In this document: positions 37,291 to 47,102 of the stretch, piece by piece
Numbering within the stretch: the first letter of the stretch is position 1
Layout of the letters: the number at the start of each line of letters is the position of its first letter
Assembly: GCA_965261255.1 (NCBI GenBank)
Contig: CBDHCQ010000004.1
Location: 2,914,001-2,978,000, forward strand
DNA: 64,000 nucleotides
DNA from: Bin80 sp965261255
GTDB taxonomy: Bacteria; Bacteroidota; Rhodothermia; Rhodothermales; Bin80
Direction: 5' to 3'
Program-made: the position numbers and the translations under genes
The notes under the pieces: model-generated
The model's database searches: none
The model's input: the letters and a program-made list of their open reading frames with translations, nothing else
Told to the model about the DNA's origin: nothing

Positions 37291-40017
37291 ATGAACTCCA
37301 GAACAAGAAAAACACTCGTTGTGCTTGATCGCCATGCAGCCGTGGCTCAACGCCTTGCCTGCGCACACGAACGTGCGCACGGCACTCAAGTCATGACGAT
37401 GAACGATCTTGTCGCCCGGCTCGCGGGAGGATTCGCTACAACGATTGATACTTTACTCCTCCGCAAAACTGTACACGAGGTACTAAGCGAAACGCATCTG
37501 GGGGACCTAGACACAATAAAAGACCTTCCAGGTTTTGTCCATGCAGCGACACACACACTCCACAAGGCCTGGTATAGCGGCTTTGATCTGCGACAAAACC
37601 ATCCCCGTGTGCAGGCTATTGCAAGCCTTGAGCGCGCCATTTTGGAAAAACTGCCGGCTTCTATGCTGCGGCCATCAGCCCTTATTAGGGCTGCTCGCAC
37701 CAGAATAAAACATGCACCTGCCATATTTGGATCTATATACATCCTGGGCATGACAGAACTCCACCCTTGCTGGTGGCCGTTGATTGAATTGCTGTGTAAA
37801 CACGTATCAGTTACCTGGGTGGCCGGCCCCAGGCACGTCCCAGACAGTCTACCAGAGACTTGCAGCCTTGAGTCCGCCCCCGGAGAAAACCCTGAAATCA
37901 CTGCGGTGAGTGCCTCCACCCCCTACCATGAAGCCATAGAAGCAATTCGGTGGGCACGCCAAATGGTGGCGCAGAAAAATGTTAAACCCAGAGACATTGC
38001 CATCGCATCTACGGATACTACCGCGTACGACGACTACTTCATCGCGCTGCGCGGAGAGTCCGACCTTCCCCTGTATTTTGCACATGGCATGTGCGTTACC
38101 AATAGCCCCCAGGGACAGGCTACAGCCGCTTTGGCAGATATGCTGCTACGCGGAATATCGGCAGACCGGCTTAATCGACTAAGTGCCCACAAGCGTTTGT
38201 TGGCCGATGAAATTAAGGAGTTTGGAAAGACCTGGCGCAAGCTATCCCGCCAAATTGATGCTGTTCATACACTCTCGCATGAACAGCTCGGTGCACGCCT
38301 TAAAGCTATGGCCGCTGCGGATGTGGACAGCGAACAACATGCACTATCGAGGCTGCTATCCGAAGTAACCAACAGTTACATCGTTTCCCCTGAACAGAAC
38401 CCCACCATGAGTCTGGCCGATCATGTAACCATGAAGCGCATTTGGTTGCGATCAGGTGAAAATCTGCTTAAAGACGCTGCCCTAACTCTCTGGAAACGTG
38501 CACTAAAATCTGCGTCGGCTGCCTCATTTGAGCAAACAATTGCCGGTATTTCATTACAGGAGCCTCCAGAATTCTGTGAGAGAGTCGCCTGGATGCCCGC
38601 AAAATCACTGGCTGCGTCCCCCCGCCGATATGTTCGGCTTCTGGGACTGAATTCGCGTCACTGGCCCCGCGAAAATACTGACGATCGCCTCCTCACAGGT
38701 CCTGGCCTGGAAGACGCGGCCAAGGAATTGGATCCACTGCCTGTGGCAGATGCAGACCGAAGAGACTTCGTCACGATATGCAAAACTACAGCCGACACCG
38801 TGATCTGCTCCTTTGCACGACACGATGGAGAGGGGAAGGTGCTCGGAAAAAGCCATCTCCTGTCAACTGATCCGCTCGGAGAGCCAGCCCATCTTTTTCG
38901 GAATGCCAAGCCCCTTCACGCTATGAGTGAGGCGGATCGATTGCAGGCACAGCCTGATGATCTCAATGAGGATCCCTCAGCCATACGGGCACTTGCATGC
39001 TGGCATAATTGGCGGGCCGGTCAGGTCACCGAACACGACGGACTGATTCGAGCCAATCATCCTCTCATCAGTCACATTCTTGGTAAACCAGCATCCGCTA
39101 CGTCGCTTACACGAATGCTGCGCGCTCCGCTTGGTTACGTATGGTACTACGGGTTAGGTTGGCGGGGAACCGATATAGACTCAGATACACTGACCTTAAA
39201 TCCAAAACAATTTGGGCAGTTGGTACACAGTGTGCTGCAAATGGTGCTGCAAAAACTGAACACTAACCGAGAAACTCCCGACCAGAAACCCCTGGAAGAA
39301 TGTGTCAGAGATGGCGTCCAGTCTGGAATGGATGCTTGGGAAGCGCTGCACGGATCACCACCCAAACTGCTTTGGGGGCACGTACAGAAAAATATGATGG
39401 CAATCGCTTCGCGCGTATTTCTTAATCAGGATCGCATTGAAAATGGAGTTTCATACGCGGAAATCCCTTTCGGCTCCCAATCCGCAGATGCAGAGGACGA
39501 TCTCCCATGGGATGTTACCGCATCAATTATCCTTAAAGGGACCGGCTTACAAGTCACCGGATCAATTGATCGTCTGGATATTGATCCAGACAATGAACGG
39601 GCTTATCTGTTGGATTACAAAACTGGTAAACCCTCTAAGGAAGCCGGATTAGATGGCGGCCGCGAAGTACAACGCTGCATTTATCTTGCAGCCGCACAGG
39701 CATTACTTGGACAGAATGTAGAAACCTCTGCCAAACTGTTGTTCGTAAAGACCGGAGATCAATTGGAACTACCCGAACCACAAAACTCCTTTATTGATAA
39801 GCTTGCAAGAGGCATCAATGAAGCAGTCAGTGGTCTCAAGAATGGCAATGCCCTCTTTGGGGCAACTCCTAAAAACAATTACGACTGGGGTATCTACGGA
39901 AATCTGAGGCTGGCCTTACCGGCTGATTTGCGCAGAGGATATGTATCCAGAAAAGAGGTTGACGTCCAAACCCGGCTTGGATGTGACTTGTGCAGTTTTT
40001 GGGAAACAGATATATGA
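37291..40017 (+). CDS. AddB-like PD-(D/E)XK nuclease of a double-strand-break repair complex
   Basis: A 908-residue protein. The first 600 residues are a degenerate helicase-like region: at the N-terminus KTLVVLDRHAAVAQRLA replaces a Walker A loop. The C-terminal nuclease domain shows GSIDRLDIDP, the catalytic LLDYKTGKP near residue 773 and the QRCIYLAAAQA helix. Its stop overlaps the addA ATG (ATGA), as in addBA operons. Two of the four iron-sulfur cysteines of AddB seem absent. The usual 'RCPF' site reads LRAPLGYVW, and the C-terminus is GCDLCSFWETDI, with a CxxC but no later Cys. GTG 37279 is an alternative start. Confidence 0.8.
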   Translation: MNSRTRKTLVVLDRHAAVAQRLACAHERAHGTQVMTMNDLVARLAGGFATTIDTLLLRKTVHEVLSETHLGDLDTIKDLPGFVHAATHTLHKAWYSGFDLRQNHPRVQAIASLERAILEKLPASMLRPSALIRAARTRIKHAPAIFGSIYILGMTELHPCWWPLIELLCKHVSVTWVAGPRHVPDSLPETCSLESAPGENPEITAVSASTPYHEAIEAIRWARQMVAQKNVKPRDIAIASTDTTAYDDYFIALRGESDLPLYFAHGMCVTNSPQGQATAALADMLLRGISADRLNRLSAHKRLLADEIKEFGKTWRKLSRQIDAVHTLSHEQLGARLKAMAAADVDSEQHALSRLLSEVTNSYIVSPEQNPTMSLADHVTMKRIWLRSGENLLKDAALTLWKRALKSASAASFEQTIAGISLQEPPEFCERVAWMPAKSLAASPRRYVRLLGLNSRHWPRENTDDRLLTGPGLEDAAKELDPLPVADADRRDFVTICKTTADTVICSFARHDGEGKVLGKSHLLSTDPLGEPAHLFRNAKPLHAMSEADRLQAQPDDLNEDPSAIRALACWHNWRAGQVTEHDGLIRANHPLISHILGKPASATSLTRMLRAPLGYVWYYGLGWRGTDIDSDTLTLNPKQFGQLVHSVLQMVLQKLNTNRETPDQKPLEECVRDGVQSGMDAWEALHGSPPKLLWGHVQKNMMAIASRVFLNQDRIENGVSYAEIPFGSQSADAEDDLPWDVTASIILKGTGLQVTGSIDRLDIDPDNERAYLLDYKTGKPSKEAGLDGGREVQRCIYLAAAQALLGQNVETSAKLLFVKTGDQLELPEPQNSFIDKLARGINEAVSGLKNGNALFGATPKNNYDWGIYGNLRLALPADLRRGYVSRKEVDVQTRLGCDLCSFWETDI

Positions 40018-43000
40018 CCCCCCAGGGACATCAACTCCCCGACTCTGAGTCCAGATACCGCGCGCTTACGGCCATTGATCAATCGTTGGTTGTTGAGGCC
40101 GGTGCAGGTACAGGAAAGACCACGATTCTAGCCGGACGAATTGCTGTCCTGCTTGCCCGCGGTAAGAGCCCCGACAATATCGTCGCCGTTACTTTTACGG
40201 AGTCGGCTGCGAGTGAGCTTTTGCTGCGTGTTCGGGAATACATCAGAAGACTCCGACGCGATGATTTTCCACCTGGCTTGGGAGATGTTTTCAAGGACAG
40301 AATTTCTGCACAGGAAAGAGCTTGTCTAGAAGAAGCTGAGAAACACCTTGACGACCTCGTTTGCTCTACTATTCATGGCTTCTGTCAGCGCATACTTAAA
40401 ACCTTTCCGGTAGAAGCCAACATTGATCCCGGTGCGACCATTATGGACGCGCGCCAATCCGACCGGGTTTTCAATGAGGTACTGGATAATTGGCTACACA
40501 AGACACTCTCAGACGAAAATGGAGCACTAATTGCAGGGTTGATGACCCGCCATGGAGATAGCTACATGTATGGATACAACTACATCCAGAATGTAGCAAC
40601 TCGGATACGGCCCCACCGCAACATTAAGGCCGCAAACCCCGAAGGGTTTGACGAAAAACTGGAAGAGTTCCAGAATGCACTTCAGTCATACGTAGCATAT
40701 ATCGAAGCTTTGCCTATTCCCGAACCTAAGTCGAAGATTATTGCAGACTCGTTTAGCCAATGGCGTAAACTGGCGCAAATTAAATCCAACTGTAATGTCA
40801 ACCAGCTCCTGGCTCTGATTGATTTTCCGTCTGCACATGATCTAGTGACAAAGTCTTCCCGTACCACGCTCATTACGTACTCCCACAAAGCACGCGCAGC
40901 TGATTGGATCAGTGCACTGGAAGGGACGAAAAAATCAATAAATGATGCCTGCAGGCAAGCAAGAGCTGCATACGAGTGCGTTAGGTCACTATGGAACAAC
41001 GAAGTCCGGCTTGCACTCGCAGACCAGCTTTTGGCAGACCTTGTGGATAACTTGAAAGACTTACTGGAACACTATCAGCTCTACAAACGATCGGCAGGTC
41101 TGCTGGACTTTGATGATTTGATTATTGGTACGAGAGACTTGCTTCGCCATGAGGAATACGGTCTTTCCGTCCGACAGGCACTTACCAGACAGTATCAACA
41201 CATACTGGTAGACGAATTTCAGGACACCGACGCATTTCAGGCCGAAATTTTCTGGCGTCTCTGCAGTGGCGATGATGGCGATGACTGGACCAATTTTGTA
41301 CTTCGTCCAGGAGCACTGTTTATCGTTGGGGATCCGAACCAGTCCATTTACAGGTTTCGGGGGGCAGATGTGGATATCTACGCAAGAGCACGGGAGACTT
41401 TTTCCAGAGATCAAGTCCTTAGCATTGTAACGAATTTTCGATCTGGCGCGCCCGTTATTGACTTTGTGAACGACCGATTCAGGCAACCGCTCTCGCAATC
41501 AGACCAAGCCGGATACAAGGCTCTGCAACCGTTCAGACGTGATTCGTCCAACTCACAGGCCGTGGCCGCTGTAGTATTCAACACCGAAGGACAACGGCTT
41601 GCCACCTTCCATGAGCGTGAAGCACAGGTTGTAGCGCAAATCTGTCAAAAGCTGATTAACGCTGGCTACCCTGCAAAAGACATTGGATTACTCACGCCCG
41701 TTGGAACCGAAATCCACCGGTATGAGCGTGCACTCCAGAACCTCGGCATCAGTTTCGTTACCCAGGCCGGCAAAAGTTTTTTTCTGCTGCAGGAAACGCA
41801 GGACTTGGTAACACTGACATGTATTCTGGCCAACGGCTACGATCATCTTGCTCTCGGGGCGTTCCTACGCGGTCCGATTGTGGGGCTTACAGATGAGGAA
41901 CTTCTTGACATCGTTTGGGACCTGGAGCGGGATCCAGATCAACCGGACAGGGTGCCTAGGCTTGATGCCCTCGTTGAATTGGATCAAATCAAGAATGAAG
42001 CAGCGAGGGAAGCTATTGGGCATCTCCAGTCCCTGATAAGAAACGCCCAGACAATAACGCCGCACGCACTGCTATCAGCAGCAATTGATGTCTTCCATAT
42101 TCGAGCCTTACTGCAACAACGCTTTCACCAGGAATCGGCACGAGCACTCGCAAATGTGGACCTATTTCTAGAGCGGGCGAGGGCCTACAGTGTGCGAGGC
42201 TTGAAAAGCTTCGCGCGGGCTATGTATACGAATTGGGAGCGGGAGCTCAAAATACCCGAAGCCAGACCGGACACAAAACGCGATGCTGTCACAATAAGCA
42301 CTATGCATAACGCAAAGGGGCTGGAGTGGCCTGTTGTGATACCAATAAATACATGGAGAAAATATCGAAGACGAGAAAGTATAGCCGTTGACCGGATCCA
42401 TCACAAGCTTTATGCCAATGTACTTCACATTCCTACAAGCGGCTACGATGCTTTCATGAAAACTGAGCAAAAACAAGAGGAGCGCGAGCGGGTCCGCCTC
42501 TGGTACGTTGCCTCAACACGTGCCAAAGATCTCCTTCTACTCACCCTACCGGACTCGCATCAGAACCTGACGGGATGTTGGCGCTCAGCTGTTGACCTGC
42601 GTGTGGATGAACTGTCGGAAATAGATTTTGAATCATTGCGGAGTGCTGCTACAACATCGGAGGATAAAGGACCAGAGCCCCAGCCCCAATTGCAGTCACG
42701 TGATCAGTATAAGAGAGAATCAAACAAGCTTAAGCAGTCATCCGGTCAGCTTAAGTGGGTTACTCCCAGCAAGGATGAAGTGCCCGTAACTGACTTGGAA
42801 ACAGCATTTCTTGATCTCGGCGAATCAACCCTTCATGAGAATGAATTGCCTCCGATATCTGGCCCCGGAATCGTCCGGGGGCAAGTAATTCATCGATTGA
42901 TTGAAGAAATTCTTACCGGGGAGACGCCCCTTGACCAAGTCACAGAAAGGGCTGAAATCCTAACAGCTCAGATTCAGTCCTACCCCGAAATTGAACTTCC

Positions 43001-43328
43001 AGACCCAATTGATCCCGTCGAGATAAGTCTTCGGGTAGCTAGAGCGTTACAGCTTCCCCAAATTCATCCAATTATAGATTCGCTTGTCCCCGAATGCCCG
43101 GTCTACAACTTCGTATCAGAGAATGAAGTGTCGTCTGTCGTTATAGGTATCGCTGACGCTATCAGCTTCTCTCCAGATGGCACACCGCAACTGATCATCG
43201 ACTGGAAAAGCGGCCAAGTTGAGGCACATCACGAAGAACAGATTGCTGCCTATATGAGAGCGACCGGCATAAACCACGGCCTATTGGTCTATGTCGACAG
43301 TGCACAAGTCAAGGAAGTACACCTGTAA
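40014..43328 (+). CDS. AddA-like UvrD-type helicase-nuclease
   Basis: An 1104-residue superfamily 1A helicase with a C-terminal nuclease domain. Motif I is VEAGAGTGKTTILAGR near residue 30. Motif Ia follows as AVTFTESAASELLLRVR. Motif II is ILVDEFQDTDAFQ, motif III VGDPNQSIYRFRGAD and motif V STMHNAKGLEWPVV; motif VI is VASTRAKDLLLL. The RecB-type nuclease shows LIIDWKSGQVEAHHEEQIAAY at the end. With the preceding nuclease gene it forms the AddAB complex that resects DNA ends for recombination. ATG 40014 overlaps the previous stop. All helicase motifs look intact. Confidence 0.9.
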   Translation: MTPQGHQLPDSESRYRALTAIDQSLVVEAGAGTGKTTILAGRIAVLLARGKSPDNIVAVTFTESAASELLLRVREYIRRLRRDDFPPGLGDVFKDRISAQERACLEEAEKHLDDLVCSTIHGFCQRILKTFPVEANIDPGATIMDARQSDRVFNEVLDNWLHKTLSDENGALIAGLMTRHGDSYMYGYNYIQNVATRIRPHRNIKAANPEGFDEKLEEFQNALQSYVAYIEALPIPEPKSKIIADSFSQWRKLAQIKSNCNVNQLLALIDFPSAHDLVTKSSRTTLITYSHKARAADWISALEGTKKSINDACRQARAAYECVRSLWNNEVRLALADQLLADLVDNLKDLLEHYQLYKRSAGLLDFDDLIIGTRDLLRHEEYGLSVRQALTRQYQHILVDEFQDTDAFQAEIFWRLCSGDDGDDWTNFVLRPGALFIVGDPNQSIYRFRGADVDIYARARETFSRDQVLSIVTNFRSGAPVIDFVNDRFRQPLSQSDQAGYKALQPFRRDSSNSQAVAAVVFNTEGQRLATFHEREAQVVAQICQKLINAGYPAKDIGLLTPVGTEIHRYERALQNLGISFVTQAGKSFFLLQETQDLVTLTCILANGYDHLALGAFLRGPIVGLTDEELLDIVWDLERDPDQPDRVPRLDALVELDQIKNEAAREAIGHLQSLIRNAQTITPHALLSAAIDVFHIRALLQQRFHQESARALANVDLFLERARAYSVRGLKSFARAMYTNWERELKIPEARPDTKRDAVTISTMHNAKGLEWPVVIPINTWRKYRRRESIAVDRIHHKLYANVLHIPTSGYDAFMKTEQKQEERERVRLWYVASTRAKDLLLLTLPDSHQNLTGCWRSAVDLRVDELSEIDFESLRSAATTSEDKGPEPQPQLQSRDQYKRESNKLKQSSGQLKWVTPSKDEVPVTDLETAFLDLGESTLHENELPPISGPGIVRGQVIHRLIEEILTGETPLDQVTERAEILTAQIQSYPEIELPDPIDPVEISLRVARALQLPQIHPIIDSLVPECPVYNFVSENEVSSVVIGIADAISFSPDGTPQLIIDWKSGQVEAHHEEQIAAYMRATGINHGLLVYVDSAQVKEVHL

Positions 43329-43365
43329 CCTCGTTACAAGACCACAAGGCAGTTGCCCTCCAACA

Positions 43366-44658
43366 TCATCCGACAGCTGCCTTTAGGGCTTTGTCAAACG
43401 CATGTAACGTATGAGTAACGGCGGCAGCGTCATGGGCTGTAGACATGAACCAGGCTTCATATTGAGATGGTGCAAGATGGACGCCATACGTGAGCATTGC
43501 ATTGAAAACCTTGGCGAAAAAATCAGCATCTGATGCAGAGGCGGTCGTCCAATCGGTTACTGCCCTATCCGTAAAGAAGCAGCTGAACATAGTTCCCAAA
43601 CCATTCACTTGCATCGGAACCGACCAGTGCGCAGCAATGGAGGCCAGTTCCTCCATCAGCAATGCGGTCTGCGAAGCCGTGTTCGCCCACATATCTTTGT
43701 CTAATCCCAATTCCAGCGTGGCGAGACCTGCCCGCACTGCAAGCGGATTCCCGGAAAGTGTGCCTGCCTGATACACTGGTCCTTCGGGGGCGACCCAAGC
43801 CATTATGTCCGCTCTTCCTCCGTAGGCTCCGATCGGAAGCCCTCCTCCAATTACTTTACCGAGCGTCGTTAAATCTGGGATCACACCATACAGGGATTGT
43901 GCACCACCTGGATGCACTCGAAAACCCGTCATAACCTCATCGAAAATCAGAAGCACGTCGTGCGCCTTCGTGATCCTGCGCAATCCTTCCAGATAGCCAT
44001 CTGCGGGTGGAATCACGCCCATATTGCCTGCCACCGGTTCAACTATCATCGCCGCAATCTGCGCGGCGTACTGATTCAGGACTGCTTCCACTGCGGAGAG
44101 ATCGTTGAATGGCACAACCAGCGTGTCTTTTACCGTACCGTTGGAAACCCCCGGACAGTCCGGTAAACCCAGAGTGGCGACTCCGCTGCCTGCCTGCACC
44201 AACAGACAATCTGCGTGACCATGATAGTTGCCCACACACTTTATAATCTTATCCCGTCCAGTAAAAGCTCTCGCCAACCGAAGCGCACTCATTACAGCTT
44301 CCGTTCCCGAGTTCACCAACCGCAAGCGTTCGATCGCAGGCATAACCGTCCCCACTTTGTCCACAAGCACGGATTCATGCTCGGTACAGGCTCCAAAACT
44401 CGTTCCCTTTGCAGCTGCATCCAGCACGGCAGCAACTACCTCTTCATGGGCGTGTCCCACAAGTAATGGCCCATAGGAGAGTACATAATCAACATATCGG
44501 TTGCCATCTACATCTTCGATCCATGCCCCCGCCCCTCGCTCAACAAAGACCGGTGAACCACCAACCGCTTTATAGGCACGAACTGGCGAGCTGACCCCTC
44601 CAGGCATGCGGGTTTTAGCAGCTGCAAAGAGTGCTTGTGAGCGTGCATGTGTGCGCAT
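43366..44658 (-). CDS. hemL: Glutamate-1-semialdehyde 2,1-aminomutase HemL
   Basis: A 430-residue PLP enzyme giving 5-aminolevulinate, the first tetrapyrrole precursor of the C5 pathway. It shows MPGGVSSPVRAYKAVGG, VNSGTEAVMSALRLAR, LLIFDEVMTGFRV and the PLP lysine in TTLGKVIGGGLPIGAYGG near residue 266. It is complete, with ATG 44658. It converges with addA (37-base gap). Heme made through it feeds the CtaA/CtaB steps encoded at the left end; hemA is not in the window. Confidence 0.95.
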   Translation of the reverse strand: MRTHARSQALFAAAKTRMPGGVSSPVRAYKAVGGSPVFVERGAGAWIEDVDGNRYVDYVLSYGPLLVGHAHEEVVAAVLDAAAKGTSFGACTEHESVLVDKVGTVMPAIERLRLVNSGTEAVMSALRLARAFTGRDKIIKCVGNYHGHADCLLVQAGSGVATLGLPDCPGVSNGTVKDTLVVPFNDLSAVEAVLNQYAAQIAAMIVEPVAGNMGVIPPADGYLEGLRRITKAHDVLLIFDEVMTGFRVHPGGAQSLYGVIPDLTTLGKVIGGGLPIGAYGGRADIMAWVAPEGPVYQAGTLSGNPLAVRAGLATLELGLDKDMWANTASQTALLMEELASIAAHWSVPMQVNGLGTMFSCFFTDRAVTDWTTASASDADFFAKVFNAMLTYGVHLAPSQYEAWFMSTAHDAAAVTHTLHAFDKALKAAVG

Positions 44659-45127
44659 GATTTCGTTTTTATATTGGCGTAGTGTTAATTTCCATAATCA
44701 ATTGTACTCGCTTGGGGGATTTCCGTACAAGCAGCCTACGGCTGATGCTATCTCGAGAAAATCCTTAATAATCAAGTAACGCTCGGTACTGGTCTCTATA
44801 AAAAGATACCATAGGGCGTGCAACTTCTGCTATAGAGCCTCTCGAAACACACTCCCGTAGCCCAATAGCAGAGCATGATCTGCGAGTTCCTTATACTACG
44901 ATAGGCATCCGCTGGGGTGGAGTAGCCGCTCATCAAATCAGGTGAATTTACTTCGCTACTGGCCAGAGAAAAAGTTAGCAGCCTTTCTTCCCGATTATCC
45001 CAATTTATGCCCACATGCACTGACTAGATCGCAAGTACAATCAACGAATTACCGGTTCATTGCGGCGCCATGCCCCCAGTACGACTACAGATTCTTTATC
45101 TTGCTGAATTAATCGCCCTTAATTCCT
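44659..45127. other. Intergenic region between divergent hemL and the esterase gene
   Basis: About 470 bases holding both promoters. A 74-codon minus-strand frame (44796-45020) has no signal, motif or supporting context and was not called. Nothing else was recognised. Confidence 0.4.
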
Positions 45128-47047
45128 ATGCGCTCCACACTTGCTTTTACACTCTTTCTCATCTGCCTCACCGGATGCGGTGGTCCGAGCAGCAATGAAC
45201 CGCTCACCGTTAACAAACTTTTTCGTACAGGTGCCGTGCTGCAACGCAATACAACTGTTCCCGTCTGGGGAACCGCCGCACCAAGCACCACTGTCACCGT
45301 TTCCCTGGACTACGCCGAACAATCTGTTCGGGCAGCAGGAGATGGAGCCTGGATGGTCGAATTGGAACCACGTTCCGCTGGCGGACCACACCAACTCATG
45401 GTAACGACGAACACGGATACCCTGACCGCTGAAAATATTATGTTTGGGGATGTCTGGATCGCATCAGGACAATCCAATATGGAGTGGACCGTGGCAAATT
45501 CAGCTGATGCCGAAAATGAAATCGCATCTGCTGATGATACACTCCTGCGCCATTACAAAGTCCCCCGCACCTGGTCCTATGATCCCGAAGACACGCTCGC
45601 AGGTGGTGAATGGCATCATGCCAACCCAGAGCATGTTGCCGCCTTCACAGCAGTTGGATACTCCTTCGCCCGAGAACTCCGAGCAGCAGCTGATATTCCT
45701 ATCGGCATTCTGAATACCTCATGGGGTGGAAGTAGGGTAGAGGCATGGATGGACCCCACCGCGCTCGAAATGGATGACGCGCAAATCGCGCAGATCCTGG
45801 ATGCTCCACGGGCTCGTGCAGATAGTCTGATGCAGGTTTACACCGAAGAACATGGTGCATCTGCTGACACTGATCCTGGCTTTGATGGTGAAGATCCCAT
45901 CTGGGCCGATCCCGAACTGGACGCATCGGACTGGATGGAAATTGCCGTACCGGGTACATGGGAAGCAGGCGGACTGGAAGGGTTGAATGGTATCGCCTGG
46001 TATCGAACCACCTTTGAACTCGAGTCCGTACCTGCTGATGCGGTACTGCGTCTCGGCAATGTGGATGATCGCGACATGACTTGGATTAACGGTCAACTAG
46101 TGGGCGAAACTGGCCGGTATATGGTTGAACGAGCCTACACTGTTCCGGAGGGTGTTCTAAGTGCCGGTACCAATCAGCTGACCGTGCGGGTACATGATAC
46201 AGGCGGCAACGGGGGCATAGTTGTTGGGGATTACCCTCTAGCACTGCAGTGGTCAGGGGGCGAGGTGCAACTGGAGGGAATGTGGAAAATCAGAGTTGGA
46301 CAATTCCAGATTAACCCAGGAGGTAACCCCAATCAGCAGCCGACGCTGCTTTACAATGCGATGATCCACCCGATTATTGACTACCCCGTTACAGGTTTCA
46401 TATGGTATCAGGGAGAATCCAACGCAAACGATCCCGAAACTGCAACTGCGTACGCCGGCCAATTCCAGTCGATGATTCTGAGATGGCGTGAGCTATGGGA
46501 TAATGCAGCTGCTCCCTTCCTGTTTGTGTCTTTGGCCAGCTTTCGTGCAGCACAAGAAGAACCGGGAGAGAGTAATTGGGCCATTATTCGCGAGTCGCAG
46601 GCTGCTGCACTAGAGCTGCCCAAAGTGGGGCAGGCTATCACGCTGGATGTTGGCGAAGCCGATGATATCCATCCCAGAAATAAACAGGACGTGGGGTATC
46701 GGCTTGCACTTTGGGCACGAAACCTCGTATACGGAGACGAACTGGTATACTCGGGCCCAATCTATCGTGACCACCTCATAGAAGATGGGAAGATCTATAT
46801 CACGTTTGATCACACTGGTGGAGGGCTTGTCTCACGTGACGGTCCTCTTGGAGGGTTTGCTATTTCGGGACCAGACGAGGTCTTTGTCTGGGCAGAAGCC
46901 CAGATTCAAGGGGACTCGGTCGTTGTCTCTCATCCTGATATACCAAACCCTGTCGCAGTACGCTATGCCTGGGCAGACAATCCGGATTCAGCTAATCTTA
47001 CTAATGTTGAGGGATTACCTGCAGCTCCATTTCGAACAGGACGATAG
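45128..47047 (+). CDS. Sialate O-acetylesterase-like lipoprotein (SASA family)
   Basis: A 639-residue exported esterase with a lipoprotein signal (LAFTLFLICLTGCGG). The SGNH-type catalytic serine lies in IASGQSNMEWTV and the second block is GFIWYQGESNAND. The His of the third block may be in DIHPRNKQDVG, preceded by ITLDVGEAD. An inserted jelly-roll domain (residues about 265-390, with WYRTTFELESVPADAVLRLG) is like the galactose-binding domain seen in this family. It removes acetyl groups from sialic acids or other O-acetylated glycans. With the sulfatase at 10.7 kb it points to use of decorated polysaccharides. It is followed after 55 bases by tamB. Confidence 0.9.
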   Translation: MRSTLAFTLFLICLTGCGGPSSNEPLTVNKLFRTGAVLQRNTTVPVWGTAAPSTTVTVSLDYAEQSVRAAGDGAWMVELEPRSAGGPHQLMVTTNTDTLTAENIMFGDVWIASGQSNMEWTVANSADAENEIASADDTLLRHYKVPRTWSYDPEDTLAGGEWHHANPEHVAAFTAVGYSFARELRAAADIPIGILNTSWGGSRVEAWMDPTALEMDDAQIAQILDAPRARADSLMQVYTEEHGASADTDPGFDGEDPIWADPELDASDWMEIAVPGTWEAGGLEGLNGIAWYRTTFELESVPADAVLRLGNVDDRDMTWINGQLVGETGRYMVERAYTVPEGVLSAGTNQLTVRVHDTGGNGGIVVGDYPLALQWSGGEVQLEGMWKIRVGQFQINPGGNPNQQPTLLYNAMIHPIIDYPVTGFIWYQGESNANDPETATAYAGQFQSMILRWRELWDNAAAPFLFVSLASFRAAQEEPGESNWAIIRESQAAALELPKVGQAITLDVGEADDIHPRNKQDVGYRLALWARNLVYGDELVYSGPIYRDHLIEDGKIYITFDHTGGGLVSRDGPLGGFAISGPDEVFVWAEAQIQGDSVVVSHPDIPNPVAVRYAWADNPDSANLTNVEGLPAAPFRTGR

Positions 47048-47102
47048 CCTATGCACTGCGACGCACATTGTCATGAGCAACAATTAGATGTGGTGACTTC
47101 TC

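Noticed and set aside
44796..45020. 74-codon minus-strand frame between hemL and the esterase gene
   Set aside because: No signal peptide, motif, ribosome site or supporting context; composition looks non-coding.
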